The translations under genes and the position numbers were made by a program. Shown here one piece after another: positions 38,123 to 46,168 of a stretch of DNA of 64,000 bases. The notes below the pieces were generated by a model. That model made no database searches and was not told where the DNA came from. It saw nothing but the letters and a program-made list of their open reading frames with translations. Position 1 is the first letter of the stretch, and every line of letters begins with the position of its first letter. The stretch comes from Sulfurospirillum deleyianum DSM 6946 (lineage in GTDB: Bacteria; Campylobacterota; Campylobacteria; Campylobacterales; Sulfurospirillaceae), in contig NC_013512.1 of the NCBI RefSeq assembly GCF_000024885.1, positions 496,001 to 560,000 of the forward strand, read 5' to 3'.

Positions 38123-38128
38123 AATTAA

Positions 38129-38273
38129 GAGTTCTTGCAAAACTCTTAACACGCCTTTAAAGCAAAGCTCTAAAGGCTACGTTAACATTGGGTTTTCTTC
38201 GACAGAAAGCCCACGCACCCTTGGTGCTTTTTCTTCTTGCAAAATGAGTTTTGCAAGAAGTCTTTTAAATTTT
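38129..38273 (+). repeat. Multi-hairpin repeat, copy A
   Basis: About 145 bp starting 7 bp after the permease stop. Hairpins in order: AAGAGTT/AACTCTT; GCCTTTA/TAAAGGC; GGGTTTTCT/AGAAAGCCC; GCACC-CTT-GGTGC followed by TTTTT; and CTTCTTGCAAAA/TTTTGCAAGAAG (12-bp stem). Copies B and C lie at 45 kb. Could be a structured RNA, a 3' stabiliser or a mobile palindromic element. Confidence 0.8.
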
Positions 38274-38289
38274 TATATGTAAAAACGCT

Positions 38290-38299
38290 TTACATGTAA
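38290..38299. repeat. TTACATGTAA palindrome
   Basis: Extends to CTTTACATGTAAAG (38288-38301), just after repeat copy A. Confidence 0.85.
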
Positions 38300-38352
38300 A
38301 GATAACCATTTATTAAGAGCGCTTCAAGTAGAATCAAGTATCTTAAATTAAA

Positions 38353-39111
38353 GTGAAAATGATGGTGATTGCGCTTGGTTTTTTTGGTCTTTTAGTAGGT
38401 TTCTCCTCAGGCTTTTTTGGTATTGGAGGCGGTACCATTTTAGTGCCTACACTGATTTATTTTGGGTATGACATTAAAATGGCGATTGGCATCTCTGTCA
38501 TGCAGATGATTTTTAGCTCCATGTTTGGCTCTTACCACAACTACAAAGCAGGTGTATTACAGCTTCATAGCGGTATTTATTTAGGATTTGGTGCATTAAT
38601 TGGTGCTGGGTTTAGCGGTTTGATTGTAGATGCTTTGTCTTCACTAGCGCTTCTTATCCTCTTTGCGTCTATTTTAGCGCTCTCGATTTACAAGTTTTTT
38701 TCTGCACCGATTGTTCCAGCGCATGAACCCAATGAATCAAAAAGTTTGCTCTTTGGTGTTGGTATAGTTATTGGGGCGATTGCGATTAGTACAGGAACGG
38801 GCGGAGCAATTTTTTTAACCCCTTTTTTAGTGGGTTTTTTGCACTGGGATATTAAAAAGGCGGTGGGAACCACGCTCTTTTTTATTATTTTTGGCTCTAT
38901 TTCAGGGTTTATCAGTCTAGCGCTGAGTGGGCATGTGGATTATACCGTGGGTGTGGCTGTGGGGATTGGCTCTGTTTTAGGAGTCTATTTTGGGGTAAAA
39001 TTATCCCATCGTGTTGAGAAAAAAGTGCAAAAAAGAGCGCTTTTATTCTTGTATGTGGTTATGTTTGTCTTAACCCTCAATAAAATTTTAAGTGAGATGA
39101 ATATCCTATGA
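38353..39111 (+). CDS. TauE/SafE sulfite-exporter family protein
   Basis: A 252-residue membrane protein with about eight helices in two repeats. FSSGFFGIGGGTILVPTLI and STGTGGAIFLTPFLVGFL are the paired family signatures. Family members export sulfite, sulfoacetate or similar anions; the substrate is not known here. GTG at 38353 or ATG at 38359 may be the start; no strong ribosome site is seen. It overlaps uvrA by 4 bp. Confidence 0.88.
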   Translation: MKMMVIALGFFGLLVGFSSGFFGIGGGTILVPTLIYFGYDIKMAIGISVMQMIFSSMFGSYHNYKAGVLQLHSGIYLGFGALIGAGFSGLIVDALSSLALLILFASILALSIYKFFSAPIVPAHEPNESKSLLFGVGIVIGAIAISTGTGGAIFLTPFLVGFLHWDIKKAVGTTLFFIIFGSISGFISLALSGHVDYTVGVAVGIGSVLGVYFGVKLSHRVEKKVQKRALLFLYVVMFVLTLNKILSEMNIL

Positions 39112-41924
39112 TCAAAATTTACGGTGCTAAAGAAAATAATCTTAAAAATATTAACCTTGAAATTCCTAAAAATAAGCTCGTGGTTTTTACAGGACTTAGC
39201 GGAAGTGGTAAAAGTACTTTAGCGTTTGATACCCTTTATGCAGAAGGACAACGCCGTTATATTGAGTCGCTCTCCTCATACGCAAGGCAGTTTTTGGACA
39301 GGGTGGGTAAGCCTGATGTGGAAAAAATTGAAGGACTGACCCCTGCCATTGCGATAGATCAGAAAACGACCAGCAAAAATCCTCGCTCAACGGTAGGAAC
39401 CATTACAGAGATTTATGACTACTTGCGTCTATTGTTTGCCAGAGTTGGAAAACAGCACTGTCATTTGTGTGGTAAAGAGATTTCGCAGATGTCTGTGGCG
39501 GATATTATTGAACAGGTTTTAAAGTTACCTCCTGAAACCAAGCTCTCTATCTTAGCGCCACTTGTGCGTGAGAAAAAGGGAAGTTTTGCGGATATGATTG
39601 AATCTTTGCGCCACAAAGGGTATGTCAGAGCGCAAATTGATGGGGTGATGGTACGTTTGGATGAGGAGATAGAGCTTTCGAAAACGAAAAAGCATACGAT
39701 TAAAGTCATCATTGACCGTGTGGTGGTGCGAGAAGAAAATTTTGAGCGCATCGCCAGTGACATCGAAAAAGCGCTTTTGGAGAGTTACGGTGAGGTGGAA
39801 CTAGATATTGCCAACGCTGAGGAAGTAGGACTTCCTACCTCACACATTCATTACAGTGAACATTTGGCGTGTTTTGATTGTAAGATTAGTTTTGAGCCTT
39901 TAGAGCCTCTTTCGTTTTCATTTAACTCCCCTAAAGGGGCGTGTGGGGTGTGTGATGGTTTAGGGATTCGCTATACGCTTGATTTAAAGAAAATTATCAA
40001 TGAAAATGTGAGCATTCAAGAGGGTGCCATCAAGATTTTTTATGGCTTTAATAAAAGCTTTTACGCCAAATTTTTAGAAGCCTACTGTGAGGCTGCTGGT
40101 ATTAATACACGTATTCCGTATGAAGAGCTTGAAGAGCATCAACAAAGAGCTATCTTGCATGGCGGGGTGGAAGAAGCGACTTTCTTTTGGAAAAAACATA
40201 AACTCGTACGCAAATGGGAAGGGGTTATTAAAATCGCTTATGACATGCTGAAAGATGAAAAAGAGTTGGGCGAGTATATGAGTGAAAAAATCTGTGATAC
40301 CTGTGGTGGATACCGTTTAAAAGCGGAGAGTTTAGCCGTAAAAGTGGCGGGAAAAAACATCGCCGACATCTTAGAAATGCCCATAGATAAATGTTTAGAA
40401 TTTTTCAAAAACGATGAGAACTTTGCCTACATGAAAGCGCAACATAAGATGATTTCTGAGCCGATTTTAAAAGAGATACGTGAGCGTCTTTTCTTTTTAT
40501 TTGATGTTGGACTTGGCTACATTAGCTTGGGAAGGGATGCGAGAACCATTAGTGGTGGTGAGGCGCAACGTATTCGCATTGCTTCGCAAATTGGCAGTGG
40601 ACTTACGGGGGTTATGTATGTTTTGGATGAGCCTAGCATTGGGTTGCATGAGAGAGATACGCTTAAGCTGATTCGTACCTTGCGTAATTTGCAAAAAAAA
40701 GGCAATTCGGTCATTGTGGTGGAGCATGACAAAGAGACCATCCAAACGGCTGATTTTATTGTGGATATTGGACCTGGGGCTGGAAAGTTTGGCGGGGAGA
40801 TTGTTTTTGCGGGAACCAAAGAGGAGCTTTTAAAAAGCACTACCCTAACGGCACAGTATCTTAATGGTACAAAAATTATTAATTACCGAGAAAATAGAGC
40901 GCAAGAGCGTTGGATTGAACTTAATCATGTCACGATTAATAACATTCAAAATCTCGATGTCAAAATTCCCTTAGGCAATTTAGTCGCCATTACAGGTGTG
41001 AGTGGCAGTGGTAAGAGTTCACTCATTCTTCAAACTTTGCTTCCTGTGGCAAAAGAGTATCTTAACCGTGCCAAAAAGGTAAACAAAGTAGCAGGGGTGG
41101 AGTGCATAGGACTTGAGCAACTCGATAAAGTTATTTATCTTGACCAAAGTCCGATTGGCAGAACCCCTCGTTCTAATCCTGCGACCTATACAGGCGTGAT
41201 GGATGAAATCCGTGCCTTGTTTGCCAAAACAAAAGAGGCGCAAATACGAGGGTATAGCGTGGGGCGTTTCTCGTTTAACGTGAAAGGCGGACGCTGTGAG
41301 AAGTGTCAAGGAGATGGTGAGATAAAAATAGAAATGCACTTTTTACCTGATATTATGGTGAAGTGTGACGTCTGTAAAGGACACCGTTACAATGCCCAAA
41401 CCTTAGAGATTAAATACAAAGGCAAATCCATTTCAGATGTTTTAAATATGAGCGTGGATGAAGCGTTTGAATTTTTTAAAGCGATTCCAAAAATCCACCA
41501 AAAAGTACAAACCTTGGTGGATGTTGGACTGGGCTACATCACTTTGGGGCAGAATGCCGTGACACTCAGTGGCGGTGAGGCACAGCGTATTAAACTGGCG
41601 AAAGAGCTGAGTAAAAAAGATACCGGCAATACCCTTTATGTTTTAGATGAACCCACCACAGGGCTTCATTTTGCCGATGTGGATAGGTTAGTAAAAGTCT
41701 TGCATCATCTCACCGATATGGGCAATTCAGTCTTGGTTATTGAGCACAATATGGATGTCATCAAAAATGCGGACTATCTCATTGATATGGGACCTGAGGG
41801 AGGCAGCTATGGTGGGCGTATTATAGCGATGGGAACGCCTTTAGAGGTGGCAAAAGAGGCTTCTCAATCAGGCAGTTACACGGGAAAATTTTTAGCTTTA
41901 GAATTGGAAAGTGAAAAAAAGTAG
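39108..41924 (+). CDS. uvrA: Excinuclease ABC subunit A
   Basis: A 938-residue damage-recognition ATPase of nucleotide excision repair. There are two ABC modules: Walker A GLSGSGKST (about residues 30-38) and GVSGSGKSS (about 634-642), with signatures TISGGEAQRI and TLSGGEAQRI. Zinc-binding CxxC pairs occur at HCHLCGKE, CVCDGLG and CEKCQGDG...CDVCKG. Start ATG overlaps the TauE-type stop (ATGA). Confidence 0.98.
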   Translation: MIKIYGAKENNLKNINLEIPKNKLVVFTGLSGSGKSTLAFDTLYAEGQRRYIESLSSYARQFLDRVGKPDVEKIEGLTPAIAIDQKTTSKNPRSTVGTITEIYDYLRLLFARVGKQHCHLCGKEISQMSVADIIEQVLKLPPETKLSILAPLVREKKGSFADMIESLRHKGYVRAQIDGVMVRLDEEIELSKTKKHTIKVIIDRVVVREENFERIASDIEKALLESYGEVELDIANAEEVGLPTSHIHYSEHLACFDCKISFEPLEPLSFSFNSPKGACGVCDGLGIRYTLDLKKIINENVSIQEGAIKIFYGFNKSFYAKFLEAYCEAAGINTRIPYEELEEHQQRAILHGGVEEATFFWKKHKLVRKWEGVIKIAYDMLKDEKELGEYMSEKICDTCGGYRLKAESLAVKVAGKNIADILEMPIDKCLEFFKNDENFAYMKAQHKMISEPILKEIRERLFFLFDVGLGYISLGRDARTISGGEAQRIRIASQIGSGLTGVMYVLDEPSIGLHERDTLKLIRTLRNLQKKGNSVIVVEHDKETIQTADFIVDIGPGAGKFGGEIVFAGTKEELLKSTTLTAQYLNGTKIINYRENRAQERWIELNHVTINNIQNLDVKIPLGNLVAITGVSGSGKSSLILQTLLPVAKEYLNRAKKVNKVAGVECIGLEQLDKVIYLDQSPIGRTPRSNPATYTGVMDEIRALFAKTKEAQIRGYSVGRFSFNVKGGRCEKCQGDGEIKIEMHFLPDIMVKCDVCKGHRYNAQTLEIKYKGKSISDVLNMSVDEAFEFFKAIPKIHQKVQTLVDVGLGYITLGQNAVTLSGGEAQRIKLAKELSKKDTGNTLYVLDEPTTGLHFADVDRLVKVLHHLTDMGNSVLVIEHNMDVIKNADYLIDMGPEGGSYGGRIIAMGTPLEVAKEASQSGSYTGKFLALELESEKK

Positions 41925-41980
41925 CACTTTTGTGTTTCTTTTGGTAACAACTATTTCCTTAAAAAAAGCTATAAATGGCT

Positions 41981-41990
41981 TTACATGTAA
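41981..41990. repeat. TTACATGTAA palindrome
   Basis: Between uvrA and the first symporter; extends to CTTTACATGTAAAG. Confidence 0.85.
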
Positions 41991-42019
41991 AGAGACATAA
42001 GATAGACATAACTTTTCTT

Positions 42020-42025
42020 TATAAT
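42020..42025 (+). promoter_or_regulatory. -10 box of first symporter gene
   Basis: TATAAT 33 bp upstream of the TTG start. Confidence 0.5.
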
Positions 42026-42057
42026 CAACTTATCTAAAAATTTTTAAAGGATAAGTA

Positions 42058-43380
42058 TTGAAAGAAGAGGTCGTTATCAAAAAAAAGGACTGGAAAAGCT
42101 ATACGATTAAAAGTTTAGCATTTTGGGTTGTCTTTGCAATTATTGCGGGTATTGTGTTTGGTATGTATGATCCAAAGATGGCAATCGCTACAAAACCTGG
42201 TATTGATTGGTTTATTCAAGCATTAAAATGGTTGGTTGGACCGATTATTTTCTTAACCATCATTTCGGGTATCGTGGGGCTTGAAAGCCTTAAAGAGGTT
42301 GGAACGATTGGCTTTAAAGCGTTTATCTATTTTGAAGTGGTCAGTACATTTGCCTTAGCGATTGGTGTTTTATTTGGTAATTTGATGGGACCTGGAAATG
42401 GGATGAACCTTTCTGTTGAGTCTTTGGATGCAAGCAGTGTTTCAAAGTTTACCAACGTCAATCAAGATGTGGGTTCTGTTTGGTCAATTTTAAAAGGCGC
42501 CATTCCTCACGATCCGATTAGCCCTTTTATTAGTGGTAATACCCTTCAAGTCCTTACAATGGCCTTGACATTGGCTATCTTAATCTCCGCTTTTGGTGGA
42601 AAATATAAAGCAACCATTTTGAAACCTCTTGAGATTGCTCAAAACTTTTTCTTCAAAATCTTAACGGTTTTAATGTGGTTAAGCCCTATTGCTAGTTTTA
42701 GTGCGATGGCATTTTTGATTGGTAAATTTGGTATTGCTTCCTTGATTAATATGGCAAGTTTATTGGGCGTTATGTTTGTTTCTGTTCTCGCATTTGTTTT
42801 TGGTGTACTTGGTATCATCATGGCAATCTTCAAAATCAATATCTTTAAATTTATGCGTTTTATTGCCAAAGAAGTCTTGATTGTTTTTGCAACCTCTTCA
42901 AGCGAGTCAGCTCTTGCGCCATTGATGCGTCGTTTGGAAGCGGCGGGTGTGAGTCGTGGTACAACAGGCTTGGTTATTCCAACAGGGTATTCATTCAATC
43001 TTGACTGTACGAATATCTATCTTTCTCTTTCAATTATTTTTATTTCTCAGGCGTTTAACATTCCTTTAACACTCGCAGAAGAGTTGTCTATTATCTTTAT
43101 TTTAATGGTAACCTCAAAAGGTGCGGTAGGTGTCACAGGGTCTGGTTTTATTGTCCTTGCAGGAACTTTATCTGCTATGGGTGGATCGATTCCTGTGGTG
43201 ACAGTGGCTGTGCTTTTGGGTGTGGATAAATTTATGAGCGAGATGAGAGCCGTGGGTAACTTGTGTGGTAACGCAGTTGCCGCTGTTGTCGTTGGTGCAT
43301 GGGATAAGCAGATTGATATGGAAAAATTCAAATATGCCTTAGACCATCCAGAAAGCGTTGAAGATACCATCCCTGGTTAA
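42058..43380 (+). CDS. Dicarboxylate/amino acid:cation symporter, copy 1
   Basis: A 440-residue DAACS (GltP/DctA) transporter that would import C4-dicarboxylates, glutamate or aspartate with Na+ or H+. The start is TTG with AAAGGATAAG upstream. ATSSSESALAP, the serine-rich hairpin, begins near residue 279. The cation/substrate motif reads NLDCT where DctA and GltP have NLDGT/NMDGT. GVTGSGFIVLAGT is in the second hairpin. The next gene is a close paralogue with long identical nucleotide stretches. Confidence 0.93.
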   Translation: MKEEVVIKKKDWKSYTIKSLAFWVVFAIIAGIVFGMYDPKMAIATKPGIDWFIQALKWLVGPIIFLTIISGIVGLESLKEVGTIGFKAFIYFEVVSTFALAIGVLFGNLMGPGNGMNLSVESLDASSVSKFTNVNQDVGSVWSILKGAIPHDPISPFISGNTLQVLTMALTLAILISAFGGKYKATILKPLEIAQNFFFKILTVLMWLSPIASFSAMAFLIGKFGIASLINMASLLGVMFVSVLAFVFGVLGIIMAIFKINIFKFMRFIAKEVLIVFATSSSESALAPLMRRLEAAGVSRGTTGLVIPTGYSFNLDCTNIYLSLSIIFISQAFNIPLTLAEELSIIFILMVTSKGAVGVTGSGFIVLAGTLSAMGGSIPVVTVAVLLGVDKFMSEMRAVGNLCGNAVAAVVVGAWDKQIDMEKFKYALDHPESVEDTIPG

Positions 43381-43386
43381 TTCGTG

Positions 43387-43428
43387 AAGGGGTTAGTGGG
43401 AAAATTCTTCCCTAACCCTTTTTTATTT
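43387..43428 (+). terminator. Terminator of symporter copy 1
   Basis: A long hairpin built from GGTTA plus GGGAA and their complements, followed by CCTTTTTTATTTTT. Confidence 0.75.
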
Positions 43429-43628
43429 TTCCAAACTTTCTTCTTTTTTCAAAAAAAATCTCATTAAAATCCCCTTACGTGTGTAATAATCAATGCAGAC
43501 TTTAAAAAGTTTATAAACTACATAGAGCTTTTTATCAATATTCACTAAAACTTTTTTTACTGCTTTTGAGATGTAAAAAACACCATTTCTGACTATTGAC
43601 TACTTTAAAAGCAAGAAAGGCATGATAC

Positions 43629-44957
43629 GTGGAAACTGTGAGTGAAAACAAAGTAGCAAAAAGAAATTGGACGCACTATACGATTAAAAGTTTAGCGTTT
43701 TGGGTTGTGGTTGCGATTATTGCGGGGGTTGCTTTTGGTATCGTTGATCCTGCTTTGGCAATTAAGGCAAAGCCTGGTATTGATTGGTTTATTCAAGCAT
43801 TAAAATGGCTGGTAGGACCGATTATTTTCTTAACCATTATTTCGGGTATTGTGGGGCTTGAAAGCCTTAAAGAGGTTGGAAGTATTGGACTTAAAGCGTT
43901 TATCTATTTTGAAGTGGTCAGTACGTTTGCTCTAGCCATTGGTGTTTTATTTGGTAATTTAATGGGACCAGGTAGAGGAATGAATCTCTCCGTGGAGTCT
44001 TTGGATGCAAGCAGTGTGGAGAGTTTTACCCACAAAACGCAAGAAGCTGGTTCTGTCTGGTCTATCTTAAAAGGTGCGATTCCGCATGATCCTATCTCTC
44101 CTTTTATTCATGGCAATACGCTTCAGGTTTTAGTGATGGCATTGACCATCGCTGTTTTGATTGCGGCATTTGGAAATCAATACAAAGAGGCGATTTTAAA
44201 ACCTCTGGAAAAAGCACAAGAGTTCTTTTTTAAAATTTTAATGGTTGTGATGTGGCTCAGTCCTATTGCTTCATTTAGTGCGATGGCGTTTTTGATTGGA
44301 AAATTTGGTATTGCGTCTTTGGTAGGTATGGCAAGTCTCCTTGGCGTGATGTTTCTCTCCGTTGTTGCGTTTTTATTTGGGGTGTTGGGTATTATCTTAT
44401 GGTTTTATAAAATCAACGTTTTTAAATTTATGCGTTTTATTGCCAAAGAAGTCTTGATTGTCTTTGCAACCTCTTCAAGCGAGTCAGCTCTTGCGCCATT
44501 GATGAGACGTTTGGAAGCGGCAGGTGTGAGTCGTGGTACAACAGGACTTGTTATTCCAACAGGGTATTCGTTCAATCTTGACTGTACCAATATTTACCTT
44601 TCTCTTTCCATTATCTTTTTGGCTCAAGCATTCAATATTCCTTTAACACTTTCACACGAACTTTCGATTATTTTTATTTTGATGGTTGCTTCAAAAGGTG
44701 CGGTGGGTGTCACAGGGTCTGGATTTATCGTTCTAGCGGGTACATTATCTGCGATGGGGGATGTTATTCCTGTGGTAACGGTGGCTGTACTTTTGGGCGT
44801 GGATAAATTTATGAGTGAAATGCGAGCCGTGGGTAACTTGTGTGGTAACGCCGTTGCTGCTGTTGTTGTTGGTGCATGGGATAAGCAGATTGATATGGAT
44901 AAATTTCGATATGCGTTAGACCATCCAGAGAGCATTGAAGATGGTATTCCTGGATAA
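43629..44957 (+). CDS. Dicarboxylate/amino acid:cation symporter, copy 2
   Basis: A 442-residue paralogue of the preceding gene, differing mainly in the first 30 residues, around residues 130-200 and in the segment with ILWFYKINVFKF. It has a GTG start with AAAGG 9 bp upstream. It shares the NLDCT variant motif with copy 1. The 248-bp gap holds copy 1's terminator and no obvious -35/-10 pair. Separate leader and terminator suggest separate control of the two copies. Confidence 0.93.
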   Translation: METVSENKVAKRNWTHYTIKSLAFWVVVAIIAGVAFGIVDPALAIKAKPGIDWFIQALKWLVGPIIFLTIISGIVGLESLKEVGSIGLKAFIYFEVVSTFALAIGVLFGNLMGPGRGMNLSVESLDASSVESFTHKTQEAGSVWSILKGAIPHDPISPFIHGNTLQVLVMALTIAVLIAAFGNQYKEAILKPLEKAQEFFFKILMVVMWLSPIASFSAMAFLIGKFGIASLVGMASLLGVMFLSVVAFLFGVLGIILWFYKINVFKFMRFIAKEVLIVFATSSSESALAPLMRRLEAAGVSRGTTGLVIPTGYSFNLDCTNIYLSLSIIFLAQAFNIPLTLSHELSIIFILMVASKGAVGVTGSGFIVLAGTLSAMGDVIPVVTVAVLLGVDKFMSEMRAVGNLCGNAVAAVVVGAWDKQIDMDKFRYALDHPESIEDGIPG

Positions 44958-44970
44958 GTAAAAGGAGAAG

Positions 44971-45120
44971 CTAATAAGAACTTCTCTTATTAGAATTCTT
45001 AACACGCCTTTAAAGCAAAGCTCTAAAGGCTACGTTAACACTGGGTTTTCTTAGGCAGAAAGCCCACGCACCCTTGGTGCTTTTTTTCTTACGAAATGAA
45101 TTTTGTAAGAAGTCTATTAG
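44971..45120 (+). repeat. Multi-hairpin repeat, copy B
   Basis: About 150 bp beginning with CTAATAAGA/TCTTATTAG (9-bp stem), then the same series as copy A. The last stem is CTTAC...GTAAG. Copy A has CTTGC...GCAAG there, a compensatory change. It lies right after symporter copy 2 and abuts copy C. Confidence 0.8.
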
Positions 45121-45277
45121 CGTTCTTATAGAATTCTTAACACGCCTTTAAAGCAAAGCTCAAAACGCAGTTTCTGTGAAAAGGCTACGTTAACACTGGG
45201 TTTTCTTAGGCAGAAAGCCCACGCACCCTTGGTGCTTTTTCTTCTTACAAAATGAATTTGGTAAGAAGTCTATTAGG
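45121..45277 (+). repeat. Multi-hairpin repeat, copy C
   Basis: About 155 bp in tandem with copy B. The GCCTTT/AAAGGC loop carries an extra stretch of nearly 20 bp that itself can pair (CGCAG-TTT-CTGTG). Copies B and C together fill most of the 375-bp gap between the symporter and the HDOD gene. Confidence 0.8.
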
Positions 45278-45295
45278 TTTTTAATAAAACCTCGT

Positions 45296-45301
45296 TATAA
45301 T
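45296..45301 (+). promoter_or_regulatory. -10 box of HDOD gene
   Basis: TATAAT 31 bp before the ATG, after repeat copy C. Confidence 0.55.
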
Positions 45302-45332
45302 CTCTTTAAATATATGACTAAAGAGAGATGCT

Positions 45333-46142
45333 ATGTTAGAAGCGATTGCTGAACGTATCAAAGCGTTACCTCCCCTTCCTAAAAGTTTTCATGAGATGAC
45401 AAAAGTGTGCCAAGACCCTCAAAGTGGTATTAACGATTTAGCGCATGTTATCGAGAAAGACCCCATGTTGGTTGCTAATCTCTTAAAGATTGCGAATTCT
45501 CCTTTGTATGGATTTAGACGAGAGATTAAAACCATTATTCAAGCGGTGGGGCTTTTTGGGATGTCCACGACACGTTCGTTGGTGACGGATATGTCTATTA
45601 AAAAACTTTTGCAGGTGGATATGGCACCTTATGGTATCACGCCTGAGGAGTTTGCGATGATTTCAGGGATGCAAAGTGCTTTGATGCTGCGTTGGTATGG
45701 TAAAGTGGACACCTCAAAGATAGATATGCTTTTTTTAGCCGCTCTGCTTCAAGAAACAGGGAAAATTTTAATTGCTGATGAGGTAATGAAAAACGATGAA
45801 ACCTATTCGTTTCGTTCTGAAATTGAGACATGCGTAAATATCGCAGATGTGGAGAAGATGTTTGTGGGGATGAGTAGCAGTGAAGTGACGGCGCTTATTT
45901 TTAAACATTGGAAATTTGATACCAAGATGGTTGAGGCTATCTTGTACTCTGATTCGTGGACAGAGGCACACGAGGAGATTCAATCCTACGCCCTTGCGCT
46001 TAAAATTGTCAAAACGGCGATTCCTCTGAATGCGCCTTTGAGTGAGCGAAGCATCAATGTTGCGCTTAATTTAATAGAAAAAGCGCAGATGGATACCTCA
46101 CCCTTTTTAGATGCGATTGCACAGCTTAAATCTTCTTTCTAA
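45333..46142 (+). CDS. HDOD-domain signalling protein
   Basis: A 269-residue protein made of one HDOD domain (about residues 10-205). LPPLPKSFHEM, VIEKDPMLVANLLKIANSPLYG and ALLQETGKILIADEV are typical. HDOD domains lack HD phosphohydrolase activity and act in signalling or motility. It has its own -10 box. polA follows 26 bp later. Confidence 0.87.
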   Translation: MLEAIAERIKALPPLPKSFHEMTKVCQDPQSGINDLAHVIEKDPMLVANLLKIANSPLYGFRREIKTIIQAVGLFGMSTTRSLVTDMSIKKLLQVDMAPYGITPEEFAMISGMQSALMLRWYGKVDTSKIDMLFLAALLQETGKILIADEVMKNDETYSFRSEIETCVNIADVEKMFVGMSSSEVTALIFKHWKFDTKMVEAILYSDSWTEAHEEIQSYALALKIVKTAIPLNAPLSERSINVALNLIEKAQMDTSPFLDAIAQLKSSF

Positions 46143-46147
46143 ACTCT

Positions 46148-46157
46148 TTACATGTAA
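46148..46157. repeat. TTACATGTAA palindrome
   Basis: In the HDOD-polA gap, abutting the polA ribosome site (AAAAAGG). Confidence 0.85.
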
Positions 46158-46168
46158 AAAGGTGTTGC

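Noticed and set aside
42639-42998. Open antisense frames inside the symporters (also 43047-43370 and 44624-44935)
   Set aside because: They mirror strongly conserved transporter codons in the opposite strand and occur in both paralogues only because the genes are near-identical; no ribosome site or domain is seen.
44971-45277. Tandem repeat as a CRISPR array
   Set aside because: Only two units of about 150 bp with internal hairpins; no short direct repeats with unique spacers and no cas genes.
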